Below are positions 8,625 through 17,062 of a stretch of 64,000 bases of DNA, piece by piece. The position numbers were made by a program, and so were the translations under genes. Location: contig CAZUHP010000003.1 in assembly GCA_964620595.1 (NCBI GenBank), positions 62,001-126,000 on the forward strand. The letters are read 5' to 3'. The notes beneath the pieces are model-generated. The model made no database searches and was not told the DNA's origin. It was given only the letters and a program-made list of their open reading frames with translations. This stretch comes from Desulfocarbo sp964620595 (lineage in GTDB: Bacteria; Desulfobacterota; Desulfarculia; Desulfarculales; Desulfarculaceae). Position 1 is the first letter of the stretch. Each line of letters begins with the position of its first letter.

Positions 8625-9926
8625 ATGCGTAAGACTATGCTGTTCATGGTGGCCCTGCTGGTGGCGGCGCTGATGCTGCCGGCAGCCGGATTCGCCGGGA
8701 CCAAGGAGATCAAGATCGGCGTGATCTATCCGCTCACCGGCGGAGCCGCCGCGGCGGGCCGGGTGTTGCGCGCGGGCGCCGAGCTGGCCGCCGAGATCGC
8801 CAACCAGAAGATGGCCGGCATCGACATGGACATGGCCAAGAACGCGGGCATCAAGTCCATGGGCGGCGCCAAGATCGTGCTCATCTTCAAGGACCACCAG
8901 GGCAACCCCCAACTGGGCGCCGACCTGGCCAAGAAGCTCATCAAGGACGACAAGGTGGTGGGCATCCTGGGCTGCTACCACAGCTCGGTGACCAAGACCG
9001 TGTCCGCGGTGTGCGAGCGCTACGGCGTGCCCATGATCAACGGCTCCTCCACCAGTCCGGCTCTGACCACCCGCGGCTTCAAGTGGTTCTGGCGCACCAC
9101 CCCCCACGACAAGTGGTTCACCAAGGACCTGTTCGAGCTTCTGGTGGGTCTCACCAAGGGCAAGGTCAAGGGCGTGAAGGCGGTCCCCCGGGCCGAGATC
9201 AACACCCTGGCCGCGGCCTGTGAGAAGACCGAGTGGGGCAGCCATGTGAGCGAGGAGATCAAGAACTTCGCCAAGCAGTACAAGTTCAACCTGGCGGCGA
9301 ACCTGCTCTACGCGGCCAAGAGCCCGGACCTCAGCTCCGAGGTGCAGAGCATGATCGCGGCCAAGCCCGGCGCCATGCTCTTCGCCTCCTATGCTTCGGA
9401 CGCCATCCTCATGATCAAGACCCTCAAGTCCATGAAGGCCAAGCCCAAGCTGATCTGGGGCCAGGACGCCGGCTTTGACAAGCCCGAGTTCCGCAAGCTG
9501 GGCGCCGACATCGAAGGCATCCTCACCCGCAGCGTGTTCCTGCCCAGCGTGGCCAAGGTCAAGAAGGTGGCCGGCCAGGTCAACAAGCTCTTCAGGAAGA
9601 AGAACGGGGTGGACCTGGACGGCGCCAGCGCCCGGGCCTTCACCGGCCTGCAGACCTGGGTCTACGTGCTGGAGAAGGCGGGCAGCACCGATCCCAAGGC
9701 CATCCAGAAGGCCTGCAACACCATCAAGATTCCCGGCGACCAGCTGGTGGTGCCCTGGGCCGGCGTGAAGTTCGAGACCGTGGGCAAGGAGACCGGCCAG
9801 AACGTGCTGGGCATGGGCCTCATCGGCCAGTACCAGATGCAGAAGGACGGCAAGATCGGCCTGGAGATCGTGTATCCGTTCGACCTGGCCACCGCCGACA
9901 TGATCTATCCCCTCAAGGGATTCTAA
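8625..9926 (+). CDS. livK: Branched-chain-type ABC transporter, substrate-binding protein
   Basis: 433-residue periplasmic binding protein. Signal peptide: MRKT, a hydrophobic stretch and cleavage near AGFAG (about residue 25). The mature part begins KEIKIGVIYPLTGG, the usual opening of the LivK/leucine-binding (type I periplasmic binding) fold, with GCYHSSVT and INGSSTSP in the ligand region. RBS GGGAGGAG precedes the ATG. It heads a five-gene livKHMGF transport unit. The ligand may be a branched-chain or other amino acid, an amide or an aromatic acid. Proximity to the pxp genes makes glutamate-type ligands worth testing. Confidence 0.9.
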   Translation: MRKTMLFMVALLVAALMLPAAGFAGTKEIKIGVIYPLTGGAAAAGRVLRAGAELAAEIANQKMAGIDMDMAKNAGIKSMGGAKIVLIFKDHQGNPQLGADLAKKLIKDDKVVGILGCYHSSVTKTVSAVCERYGVPMINGSSTSPALTTRGFKWFWRTTPHDKWFTKDLFELLVGLTKGKVKGVKAVPRAEINTLAAACEKTEWGSHVSEEIKNFAKQYKFNLAANLLYAAKSPDLSSEVQSMIAAKPGAMLFASYASDAILMIKTLKSMKAKPKLIWGQDAGFDKPEFRKLGADIEGILTRSVFLPSVAKVKKVAGQVNKLFRKKNGVDLDGASARAFTGLQTWVYVLEKAGSTDPKAIQKACNTIKIPGDQLVVPWAGVKFETVGKETGQNVLGMGLIGQYQMQKDGKIGLEIVYPFDLATADMIYPLKGF

Positions 9927-9940
9927 CCATTCGACCGCTT

Positions 9941-9976
9941 GCCCGCCTCCGGCCGGGGCCCCGGCCGGAGGCGGGC
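9941..9976 (+). terminator. 36-base perfect palindrome between livK and livH
   Basis: A perfect inverted repeat with 18-base arms, GC only, begins 15 bases after the livK stop and is followed by TTT. It could act as a partial terminator, or as a 3' barrier protecting livK mRNA. That would give more binding protein than permease, a common arrangement in ABC operons. Confidence 0.6.
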
Positions 9977-10020
9977 TTTGAACGGCTCCGGCGCTGCCTG
10001 GCGGCGCCAGGGACGAGGCC

Positions 10021-10947
10021 ATGGAAGCTTTACTCTTAGCGATGTTCAAGGCCCTGGTGGCCGGGCTCTTGATGGGCCTGGTGTTCGCCCTGGTGGCCTT
10101 GGGGCTCACCATCATCTTCGGGGTGATGGACGTGGTGAACTTCGCCCACGGCGAGTTCCTGATGATAGGCATGTACACCACCATCCTCACCGCGCCGCTT
10201 CTGGGGGTGGACCCCCTCATCACCCTGCCCATCAGCGCCCTGGTGGGGGCGGCGCTGGGGGTGCTCTGCTACTTCGGGCTGATCCGCTATCTTTTGCGGG
10301 GGCCCATGATCGCCCAGCTCTTCGGCACCTTTGGGCTCATGCTCTTTCTGCGCAACGTGGCGCTGATGGTCATGGGCTCCGAGCCCATGATCATTCACCA
10401 GGGGGTCCTGGTGGGCAAGAGCTTCGTGGTGGGGCCGGGCATCGTGCTGGGCGCCACCAAGCTGGCGGCCGCGGCGCTTTCCATCGCCGCCTTCTGGGCC
10501 TCCTGGTGGCTCATCGACCGCACCAAGATCGGCAAGGCCCTCACCGCCACCAGCCTGGACAAGGAGGCGGCCATGTACATGGGCATCTCCACCGAGGCGA
10601 TCAACGCCCTGGCCTGGGCCATGGGCGGGGCCTCGGTGGCGGTGGCCGGCGGGCTGTTGGTCAACTTCTGGCCGGTGGACCCCAACGTGGGCCTGCTGTT
10701 CACCATGATCGCCTTCGCCACCGTGGCCCTGGGCGGCTTCGGCAGCATCAAGGGGGCCCTGGTGGCCGGCGTCCTGATCGGCATGATCGTGCAGGCGCCG
10801 CCGGTATGGGACGCCATGCTGCGCCTGGTGGGCTCCAGCGCGGGCGAGGGCTTCACCATCCATAGTCTCAAGTACACCTTTGTCTACCTGATCTACTTCC
10901 TGATCATGGTGTTCAGGCCCCAGGGATTGTTCGGATGGAAGCAATAA
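10021..10947 (+). CDS. livH: Branched-chain-type ABC transporter permease LivH
   Basis: 308-residue inner-membrane permease with about eight hydrophobic segments. It opens with LLMGLVFALVALGLTIIFG and carries NFAHGEFLMIGMY, the classic LivH signature. The C-terminal half has VALGGFGSIKGALVAG, where the coupling helix contacts the ATPases. It forms the channel with LivM. Its end overlaps the livM start by 13 bases. No clear ribosome binding site lies before the ATG, so the start could be slightly different. Confidence 0.92.
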   Translation: MEALLLAMFKALVAGLLMGLVFALVALGLTIIFGVMDVVNFAHGEFLMIGMYTTILTAPLLGVDPLITLPISALVGAALGVLCYFGLIRYLLRGPMIAQLFGTFGLMLFLRNVALMVMGSEPMIIHQGVLVGKSFVVGPGIVLGATKLAAAALSIAAFWASWWLIDRTKIGKALTATSLDKEAAMYMGISTEAINALAWAMGGASVAVAGGLLVNFWPVDPNVGLLFTMIAFATVALGGFGSIKGALVAGVLIGMIVQAPPVWDAMLRLVGSSAGEGFTIHSLKYTFVYLIYFLIMVFRPQGLFGWKQ

Positions 10948-11942
10948 AGAACGCCTTTGATTTTTCGGATTTCCCGCGGCTGGACCTGTCCATCGCGCTG
11001 GCGGCCCTGGTCTTTCTGCTGGTGTTCCCGGCCCTGCCCCACTCCAGCTTCGCCATGGCCACCATGATCCAGTTCCTCATGTTCAGCCTCTACGGCATGG
11101 GCTGGAACACCATAGGCGGCTACGCGGGGCAGGTGGACTTGGGCAAGGCCCAGTACGTGGGCATCGGCGCCTACACCACCGCGGTGATGATGGTGCGCTG
11201 GGACGTGCCCTTCTGGGTGTCCCTGCCCCTGGGTATGTTCTTCGCCGTGGTTTGGTCCTTTGTCATCGGCTACCCCCTGTTCAAGCTGAAGGGCCACTAC
11301 TTCGCCATCGCCACCATCGCCACCAGCCTGGTGCTCAAGGACCTTTTCGAGGTATGGGACTTCGTGGGCGGCGCCAAGGGCATGGAGCTGCCCATGAAGG
11401 GCCATTTCCCGGATTTTCTCTACCTCCAGTTCCGGGAGGACTACTACTACTTCTACATCCTGCTGGCCTTCTTCCTGGTGGGCCTGTTGTTCATCAACGG
11501 CTTCCGCCATTCCCGCCTGGGCTACCAGCTCCGGGCCATCAAGGACAACGAGGAGGTGGCGCGCTCGCTGGGCATCAACGTGCACTGGTGCAAGATAAAG
11601 GCCTACGCCGTGGCCACCGCCTACGTGGCCATGGTGGGCTCGTTCCACGCCTGCTACAACTTCAACATCGAGCCCGAAGACACCATGAGCCTGGATTTGT
11701 CGGTGCTGATCGCCATGATGGCCATGCTGGGCGGGGCCGGCTCCCTGTGGGGGCCCATAATCGGTGCCTCCATCCTGGTGCCCATGCGCTCCTACCTGGG
11801 CTCCTGGCTGGGCGGCCAGGCCGGGCTGGCGGGCCTGGACCTCATCATCTACGGCGCCATAATCATGCTCATCGCCGCGGTGCAGCCCCGCGGGGTGTGG
11901 GGCATCGTGGAGGCGGTGCGCGCCAGAAGGAGGGGTGCCTGA
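10935..11942 (+). CDS. livM: Branched-chain-type ABC transporter permease LivM
   Basis: 335-residue membrane permease, partner of LivH. A short cytoplasmic N terminus is followed by about ten hydrophobic segments, with GYAGQVDLGKAQYVGIGAY and FRHSRLGYQLRAIKDNEEVA, both diagnostic of LivM, and the coupling region MLGGAGSLWGPIIGA near the end. The ATG lies inside livH, and the TGA stop shares one base with the livG ATG, so the four genes should be translated as one coupled set. Confidence 0.92.
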   Translation: MEAIKNAFDFSDFPRLDLSIALAALVFLLVFPALPHSSFAMATMIQFLMFSLYGMGWNTIGGYAGQVDLGKAQYVGIGAYTTAVMMVRWDVPFWVSLPLGMFFAVVWSFVIGYPLFKLKGHYFAIATIATSLVLKDLFEVWDFVGGAKGMELPMKGHFPDFLYLQFREDYYYFYILLAFFLVGLLFINGFRHSRLGYQLRAIKDNEEVARSLGINVHWCKIKAYAVATAYVAMVGSFHACYNFNIEPEDTMSLDLSVLIAMMAMLGGAGSLWGPIIGASILVPMRSYLGSWLGGQAGLAGLDLIIYGAIIMLIAAVQPRGVWGIVEAVRARRRGA

Positions 11943-12685
11943 TGCCCCTTTTGGAGGTGAGGAAGGTAAGCAAGGACTTCGGCGGTCTGCGCGCCAACGA
12001 CGAGGTGTCCTTCCAGATGGAGGCGCACGAGGTGGTGGGGCTCATCGGCCCCAACGGCGCGGGCAAGACCACCCTGTTCAACTGCATCGCCGGCTTCTTC
12101 CCGGTCAGTTCCGGCCAGGTGTTCTTCGACGGCCGCGACATTACCCCCCTGCGGGACTTCCAGATCTGCCGCCTGGGCCTGGCCCGCACCTTCCAGATAT
12201 TCCAGGCCTCGGGCGACCTGTCGGTGGTGGAGAACGTGATGGTGGGGGCCTTCGTGCGTACCGGCTCCCGCCGCCGGGCCCGCCGCGCGGCCGAGGGCTG
12301 GCTGGAGTTCTTGGGCATCGCCGAGGCGGCGCCGCTCATGCTCTCCGACCTGCCCGTGGCCCAGCAGAAGCGGGTGGCCCTGGCCACCGCCCTGGCCAGC
12401 GAGCCCAAGCTGCTCCTTCTGGACGAGGTGGCCGCGGGCCTGAACCCGGCGGAGATAGAGGGCCTGGTGCAGCTCCTGCGGCGCATCCACGAGGAAAAGA
12501 AGATAGCGCTCCTGCTCACCGAGCACGTGATGGAGATGGTCATGGCCCTCAGCCACCGGGTCATCGTGCTGGAGAGCGGGCGCAAGATCGCCGAGGGCGA
12601 GCCCGCCCAGGTGGTCAAGGACCCGGAGGTAATCCGGGCCTACCTGGGCGAAGATCTGGCCAAGGAGGAGGGCGCCGATGCTTGA
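11942..12685 (+). CDS. livG: Branched-chain-type ABC transporter ATPase LivG
   Basis: 247-residue cytoplasmic ATPase. Walker A GPNGAGKTT is at residues 36-44; Walker B is LLLLDEVAAGLNP; the H-loop follows in LLTEHVMEMV. The ABC signature is unusual: where LivG proteins carry a glycine-containing LPYGxQ-like stretch, this one reads LPVAQQKR. The ATG overlaps the livM stop in TGATG. It should pair with LivF to power the LivHM channel. Confidence 0.92.
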   Translation: MPLLEVRKVSKDFGGLRANDEVSFQMEAHEVVGLIGPNGAGKTTLFNCIAGFFPVSSGQVFFDGRDITPLRDFQICRLGLARTFQIFQASGDLSVVENVMVGAFVRTGSRRRARRAAEGWLEFLGIAEAAPLMLSDLPVAQQKRVALATALASEPKLLLLDEVAAGLNPAEIEGLVQLLRRIHEEKKIALLLTEHVMEMVMALSHRVIVLESGRKIAEGEPAQVVKDPEVIRAYLGEDLAKEEGADA

Positions 12686-13382
12686 GGTCAAGGACCTGGT
12701 GGTCAGCTACTCCGGGCTGCCGGTGCTCCAGGGCGTGTCGCTGAAGGTGGCGGAGGGCCAGGCGGTGAGCGTGGTGGGCGCCAACGGCGCGGGCAAGTCC
12801 ACCCTGTTGAAGGCGGTGATGGGCCGCGCCCGGGTGACCTCGGGCTCGGTGATCTTCCGCGGCGAGGACATCTGCCGCCTGCGCACCGAGCAGATCGTGC
12901 GGCGGGGGCTCATCTACGTTCCCGAGGACCGCAAGCTGTTCAAGCCCCTCAGCGTGGAGGAGAACCTCAAGCTGGGCGCCTACATCGTCAAGGACGAGGC
13001 CGAGCTGGACCGGCGCCTGGAGCACGTGTATGTCCTGTTCCCGCGGCTCAAGGAGCGCCGGGGCCAGACGGCGGGGTCGCTCTCCGGCGGCGAGCAGCAG
13101 ATGCTGGCCATTGGCCGCGGGCTGATGAGCGGCCCCAAGCTGCTCATGCTGGACGAGCCCTCCCTGGGCCTGGCCCCGCTCATGGTGCTGGAGGTGTTCG
13201 AGACGGTCAAGAGGCTGCGCCAGGAGGGACTCACCGTGCTCCTGGTGGAGCAGAACGTGCGCGAGGCTCTGGAACTCACCACCTACGGCTACATCCTGCA
13301 AACCGGCCGCATCCGCCAGGAGGGCCCTTCGCGGGACCTGCTGGATTCGGACATGGTGCGCGAGGCCTTCTTGGGTATGTGA
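12678..13382 (+). CDS. livF: Branched-chain-type ABC transporter ATPase LivF
   Basis: 234-residue ATPase, last gene of the transport operon, starting eight bases before the end of livG. Walker A GANGAGKST is near residue 35. The signature LSGGEQQMLAIGR is canonical, as is Walker B LLMLDEPSLGLAP. Length and the short C terminus fit LivF. Because LivF has a perfect signature and LivG does not, the two ATP sites of the heterodimer may be unequal. Confidence 0.93.
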   Translation: MLEVKDLVVSYSGLPVLQGVSLKVAEGQAVSVVGANGAGKSTLLKAVMGRARVTSGSVIFRGEDICRLRTEQIVRRGLIYVPEDRKLFKPLSVEENLKLGAYIVKDEAELDRRLEHVYVLFPRLKERRGQTAGSLSGGEQQMLAIGRGLMSGPKLLMLDEPSLGLAPLMVLEVFETVKRLRQEGLTVLLVEQNVREALELTTYGYILQTGRIRQEGPSRDLLDSDMVREAFLGM

Positions 13383-13423
13383 CCCGCGGCCCTTGCCGCC
13401 GGCGGACCCGCGCTCCCCGAACT

Positions 13424-13463
13424 CCCGTTGCCCCGTTGCCCCCCGTCGCCCCCCCCGTCGCCC
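13424..13463. repeat. C-rich CCGTTGCC/CCGTCGCC array
   Basis: Two CCGTTGCC variants followed by two CCGTCGCC units, starting 42 bases after the livF stop and ending before the ribosome binding site of the AlkP-like gene. Same family and same orientation (C-rich sense strand) as the array at 2531. Confidence 0.7.
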
Positions 13464-13502
13464 GGGCGGCGGCATGCCTTGGGGGGAGGAGCGCAAGACC
13501 GT

Positions 13503-14939
13503 ATGCAACCGGCCCCTGAATACACCCTGCGCGCGCCCCGGGTGGCGGTCATTGGCCTGGACTGCGTGCCCGCCCGCCTGGTGCTGGAGGAGCTGGCCGG
13601 CGAGCTGCCGGCCCTCTCGGCCCTGGCTGCGGGCGGGGTGGCTGGGGTGCTCCGCAGCACGGTGCCGCCCATCACGGTGCCGGCCTGGAGCTGCATGCTC
13701 AGCGGCCGCGACCCGGGCGAGCTGGGCCTCTACGGCTTCCGCAACCGCCGGGACCACTCCTACGGCGCCCTGGCCGTGGCCGATGCCGGCGCGGTGACTG
13801 TCCCCCGGGTGTGGGACCACCTGGGCCGGGCCGGCAAGCGCAGCATCCTTCTGGGCGTGCCCCAGACCTACCCGCCTGCGCCCATCGAGGGCCTGGTGGT
13901 GGGTTGCTTCCTCACCCCGGACAAGTCCGCCCCCTTCACCTATCCCCGCTGGCTCAAGGGCCGCTTGGACCGCTGGGCTGGCGGCGAGTACCTGCTGGAC
14001 GTACCCGGGTTCCGCGGCCGGGACAAGGCGCGCATCCTGGCCGACATCCACGCCATGACCGAGGCGCGTTTCCGGGTGGCCGGGCGCCTTTTGGCCGAGC
14101 CCTGGGATTTCTTCATGCTGGTGGAGATGGGGCCGGACCGCCTGCACCACGCCTTCTGGCGCTATCACGACCCGGTCCACCGCCTGCACCAGAAGGAGAG
14201 CCCCTTCCGCCAGGCGGTGCGCCGCTATTACCAGCGCCTGGATTCACTCATAGCCGAGTTCATCTGGCGCCTTCCTGCGGACACCCTGATCCTGGTGGTG
14301 TCGGACCATGGCTGCCGGGCCATGCAGGGCGGCCTGGCCATCAACCAATGGCTCGTCAATCAAGGCTACCTGCGGCTCAAGGACCCGTCCGCCAGCGGGG
14401 AACTCAAGCCGGAGATGGTGGATTGGGCGCACACCCGGGTGTGGAGCAGCGGGGGCTACTATGCCCGCCTTTTCCTGAACGTCATCGGCCGCGAGCCCCA
14501 GGGGACGGTGCCCCCCGGCTCGGTGCCGGCGCTGAAGGAGGAGCTGCGCCGCAAGCTGGAGGCCCTGCCCGACCACCAGGGCCGGCCTCTGGGCAACCAG
14601 GTGTTCGCGCCGGAGGAGCTGTACCGCCGGGTGCGCGGCATCCCCCCGGACCTGATCCTGTTGCCCGGCGGCCTGGCCTGGCGGGCGGTGGGGTCGGTGG
14701 GGCTGGCCGGCATCTACACCTTTTCCAACGACACCGGGCCGGACGACGCCAACCACGACCCGGAGGGACTGGTCATCGCGGCGCGCAAGGGCCGGAAGCT
14801 GCCCCCCCCGGCCGGGGGCCGCCGCCTGGCGCGGCCAGCGGACATCCGCCAGGTGGCGCCCACCATCCTGGCCGCCCTGGGGGTGGAGCCGGCCGAGCCC
14901 CTGCCCGTGGAGCCCCTGGACCCCTGGTCCGGGAGGTAG
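13503..14939 (+). CDS. Alkaline phosphatase superfamily hydrolase
   Basis: 478 residues of the phosphodiesterase/nucleotide-pyrophosphatase branch of the AlkP superfamily. The first metal Asp lies in VIGLDCVP, and the likely nucleophile Thr in TVPAWSCMLSGRDPGELG. Further metal ligands appear in DRLHHAFWRYHDP and SDHGCRAMQGG. No signal peptide or membrane segment is visible, so it is probably cytoplasmic. Substrate unknown: a phosphodiester, phosphonate or phosphomutase-type sugar phosphate are all possible. ATG 13503 is preceded by GGGGGGAGGAG at a slightly long distance. It stands between two C-rich arrays and is probably transcribed alone. Confidence 0.8.
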   Translation: MQPAPEYTLRAPRVAVIGLDCVPARLVLEELAGELPALSALAAGGVAGVLRSTVPPITVPAWSCMLSGRDPGELGLYGFRNRRDHSYGALAVADAGAVTVPRVWDHLGRAGKRSILLGVPQTYPPAPIEGLVVGCFLTPDKSAPFTYPRWLKGRLDRWAGGEYLLDVPGFRGRDKARILADIHAMTEARFRVAGRLLAEPWDFFMLVEMGPDRLHHAFWRYHDPVHRLHQKESPFRQAVRRYYQRLDSLIAEFIWRLPADTLILVVSDHGCRAMQGGLAINQWLVNQGYLRLKDPSASGELKPEMVDWAHTRVWSSGGYYARLFLNVIGREPQGTVPPGSVPALKEELRRKLEALPDHQGRPLGNQVFAPEELYRRVRGIPPDLILLPGGLAWRAVGSVGLAGIYTFSNDTGPDDANHDPEGLVIAARKGRKLPPPAGGRRLARPADIRQVAPTILAALGVEPAEPLPVEPLDPWSGR

Positions 14940-14950
14940 GGGCACCCCGC

Positions 14951-15020
14951 CGCCCCCCCATTCGCCCCGCCCGCCCCCGTCGCCCCCCGTCGCCCCCCGT
15001 CGCCCCCCCGCCCCCCCTGG
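14951..15020. repeat. C-rich CCGTCGCC array
   Basis: Three CCCCGTCGCC units plus degenerate ones (ATTCGCCCC, CCGCCCCCC), beginning 12 bases after the stop of the AlkP-like gene. C-rich on the sense strand; the opposite strand fits the G-quadruplex pattern. Confidence 0.75.
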
Positions 15021-15098
15021 CCGGCTCCCCGGCTTTGTGCTAAGCAGGTAGAGGGCCGCCCGTCCTGCCCGCCGGCGGCGCGGCCAGGGAGATGAGCC

Positions 15099-15572
15099 AT
15101 GTCTCGGATGCGGACCAAAGCGGTGGAGGGCCTTGCCGCGGGGGACACCTTCGTCATCACCCGCACCTTTGGCCAGGAGGACACCCGCGCCTTTGGCGAC
15201 CTCACCCGCGACTACAACCCGGTCCACTACGACCAGCGCTTCGCCCGGGTCAAGGGCTTTCGGGGATTGATCTGCCACGGGCTCCTCACCGGCAGCATGA
15301 TCTGCGAGGTGGGCGGCCAGTTGGGCTGGCTGGCCAGCAGCATGAGCTTCAAGTTCAAGCGGCCGGTGTATTTCGGCGACACCATCACTTGCCGGCTCAC
15401 CATCACCCAGGTGGCGCCCGACGGCAAGGCCGAGGCCCACGCCGTCCTCACCAACCAGGAGGGCCTGGAGGTGGTGGAGGCCTTCATCACCGGCATCGTG
15501 CCCGGCCCGGCCGAGCAGGAGGTGCTCCAGGCCATGCAGGCCGAGGGCGACCCCACCAATCCCCTGGCCTGA
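15099..15572 (+). CDS. MaoC-like (R)-hydratase/dehydratase
   Basis: 157-residue hot-dog-fold protein. Catalytic Asp and His lie in DYNPVHYDQRFA, and the family glycine-rich turn in FRGLICHGLLTGSM. Members hydrate trans-enoyl-CoA (R-specific) or act on related acyl-CoA or acyl-ACP substrates in fatty acid or polyhydroxyalkanoate metabolism. Single-domain length is typical. GGGAGATGAG before the ATG is a good ribosome binding site. No other fatty-acid genes lie nearby, so the pathway is open. Confidence 0.88.
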   Translation: MSRMRTKAVEGLAAGDTFVITRTFGQEDTRAFGDLTRDYNPVHYDQRFARVKGFRGLICHGLLTGSMICEVGGQLGWLASSMSFKFKRPVYFGDTITCRLTITQVAPDGKAEAHAVLTNQEGLEVVEAFITGIVPGPAEQEVLQAMQAEGDPTNPLA

Positions 15573-15670
15573 CGGCGGCCAGCCGCCCGGCGGGGAATTT
15601 TTCGCTAAAGTCGGCCTCCCTGTTTTCCGATGTATCTCTCAACATGGCACCCACACCCAAGGAGGTCGAC

Positions 15671-15820
15671 ATGGAAGTCGTTGCCATTTTGATGAGCCTG
15701 GCGGGCATGGGGGTGGCCGTGGTCCTGGCACTCAAGGACGAGCGCCGGTCCCAGGCCCAGACCGCCGAGTGCCTGGCCCAGTCCAGGTATGCCCGCTTTC
15801 GGCACGGCCCCGGCACCTAG
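15671..15820 (+). CDS. Small single-span membrane protein, 49 residues
   Basis: A perfect AAGGAGG (15659-15665) lies five bases before the ATG. The product has one hydrophobic segment (about residues 2-22, MEVVAILMSLAGMGVAVVLA) followed by a charged, Arg-rich tail with one Cys. No family is recognised. The strong ribosome binding site and typical small-membrane-protein layout make it more credible than a chance frame. It follows maoC by about 100 bases and may be co-transcribed. Confidence 0.6.
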   Translation: MEVVAILMSLAGMGVAVVLALKDERRSQAQTAECLAQSRYARFRHGPGT

Positions 15821-15828
15821 CCCCCCAG

Positions 15829-15927
15829 GATCCCTGCTGACCGCCGTAGGCCCTCCGGGACCGGTTGCGGAGACTCGCGCCGCCGGGGGAGTCACAGGCC
15901 GCCTGCATTAGCGGTAAGGAGGGGATC
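15829..15927. other. Possible structured RNA segment
   Basis: GATCCC (15829-15834) can pair with GGGATC (15922-15927), closing a region that contains two further inner stems: GACTC with GAGTC near 15872-15893, and CCGC with GCGG around 15899-15914. The layout resembles a closed multi-branch fold. No Rfam family is recognised, and in GC-rich DNA such pairings arise easily. Confidence 0.25.
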
Positions 15928-15969
15928 TGTCCGGTGGCGGCCGGCCCGGAGGCCGGCGGAATCAGACCA

Positions 15970-16004
15970 GCCCCCGCCCGGGAGGAAAGCCTCCCGGCGG
16001 GGGC
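15970..16004 (-). terminator. Terminator-like hairpin after the anchored MBL gene
   Basis: Arms of about 15 bases (GCCCCCGCC plus CGGGAGG, and their complement) around an AAAG loop, placed 13 bases beyond the stop of the minus-strand MBL gene. The T tract is poor, so it may work as a 3' stabilising hairpin or a bidirectional block. A second GC hairpin lies at 15940-15957. Confidence 0.45.
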
Positions 16005-16016
16005 TCCATGCCTTGC

Positions 16017-17006
16017 TCAAAGGCGGTAGGTCGCCCCGGCCCGGAGCACCTGGCTGCGGGCGGTGAGCCGTTGCTGCAAGAGGGCCAGCCCCTGGTCGCA
16101 GGTGTCGTGGGCCGAAAGCAACACCCGCTGCACCCCGGCGGCGTTGACGGCGCGGGCGCTGCGCTCCAGGTCCTCGCGGCCGATACGGCGCCAGGGCGGC
16201 TTGCCGGTTCCCAGCAAAGTCTGCATCTGGATGCCCGCATAGGAGCCCCTCCCCCGGGAGAGCGGCAGGTGCAGCCCCCCGGCCAGGGCGAAGATCGGCC
16301 CGGGCGACAGGCGGCCGGCCATCTCCAGGATGAGTTCCATCCCGGGATGCCCGCAGCCGGTTATCACCACCACCCCCCGATCCCGCAGGCGGGCCAGGAC
16401 AACCTGCTCATGGCACATGCCCAGGAAGAACAGGGCCCGGGCCAGGGGGCCGCTGCTGGCCAGGCCCGCGGCCAGGAGGCGGGGGGCCTGCACCAGTTGG
16501 GGCTCGAAACCCGGCGCCTGGGCCGGGGCAGGCAGGAAGCAGGGCAGGCCGCGGGGATCGCCCAGCTCGGGGGCCGGCGTCACCCGCCCGGAGCGCAGGG
16601 CGGGTATGCCTCCCATGTGGTCCGGGTGCAGGTGGCTGATGGCCAAGGCATCCACCTTTGACCAGGAGAGCCCAAGGCGGCCGGCGTTGCGGGCCAGGGC
16701 AGGCTGGGTGGGACCGAAGCCCAGGTCCAGCAGCAGGGCCCCGCGGTCGCTGCGCAGCCAGTAGCAGACCCCGGGCGAACCCGAGAAGCCGGGCTCCACG
16801 GCTTCCTCCACCACCGGTGTGATCTCCAGGAATTCCAGCTCGGGCAGCTCCAGGGGCGCGGCCTGGGCCAGGAGGCGGCGGTTGTGCTCCCGGGCCTCGC
16901 TCTGCATGCGGCGGAAGCGGACTTGGCGAAGGGCCAGCCAGGGGAGCCAGGCGGGGGAGGCGGCGGCCAGGAGCGGCCACCAGGGAAGCGCGATGCGTAG
17001 TGCCAT
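16017..17006 (-). CDS. Membrane-anchored MBL-fold hydrolase
   Basis: 329 residues. An N-terminal hydrophobic segment (about 5-27) looks like a signal anchor, followed by a basic helix. The MBL domain has the metal motif SHLHPDHMGG and a later GCGHPGMELIL, the pattern of the PhnP-distant subfamily that includes 7,8-dihydropterin-6-methyl-aminobenzene phosphate synthase-like proteins. Function is uncertain: many such proteins are annotated by fold only. The gene lies 56 bases downstream of phoR on the same strand and may be read with phoBR. Confidence 0.75.
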   Translation of the reverse strand: MALRIALPWWPLLAAASPAWLPWLALRQVRFRRMQSEAREHNRRLLAQAAPLELPELEFLEITPVVEEAVEPGFSGSPGVCYWLRSDRGALLLDLGFGPTQPALARNAGRLGLSWSKVDALAISHLHPDHMGGIPALRSGRVTPAPELGDPRGLPCFLPAPAQAPGFEPQLVQAPRLLAAGLASSGPLARALFFLGMCHEQVVLARLRDRGVVVITGCGHPGMELILEMAGRLSPGPIFALAGGLHLPLSRGRGSYAGIQMQTLLGTGKPPWRRIGREDLERSARAVNAAGVQRVLLSAHDTCDQGLALLQQRLTARSQVLRAGATYRL

Positions 17007-17062
17007 GACGAGGACGCCTTTCTGCGGCCCGGGCTCGGCCAGGGGAGGCGTGGCGAGCCCGC

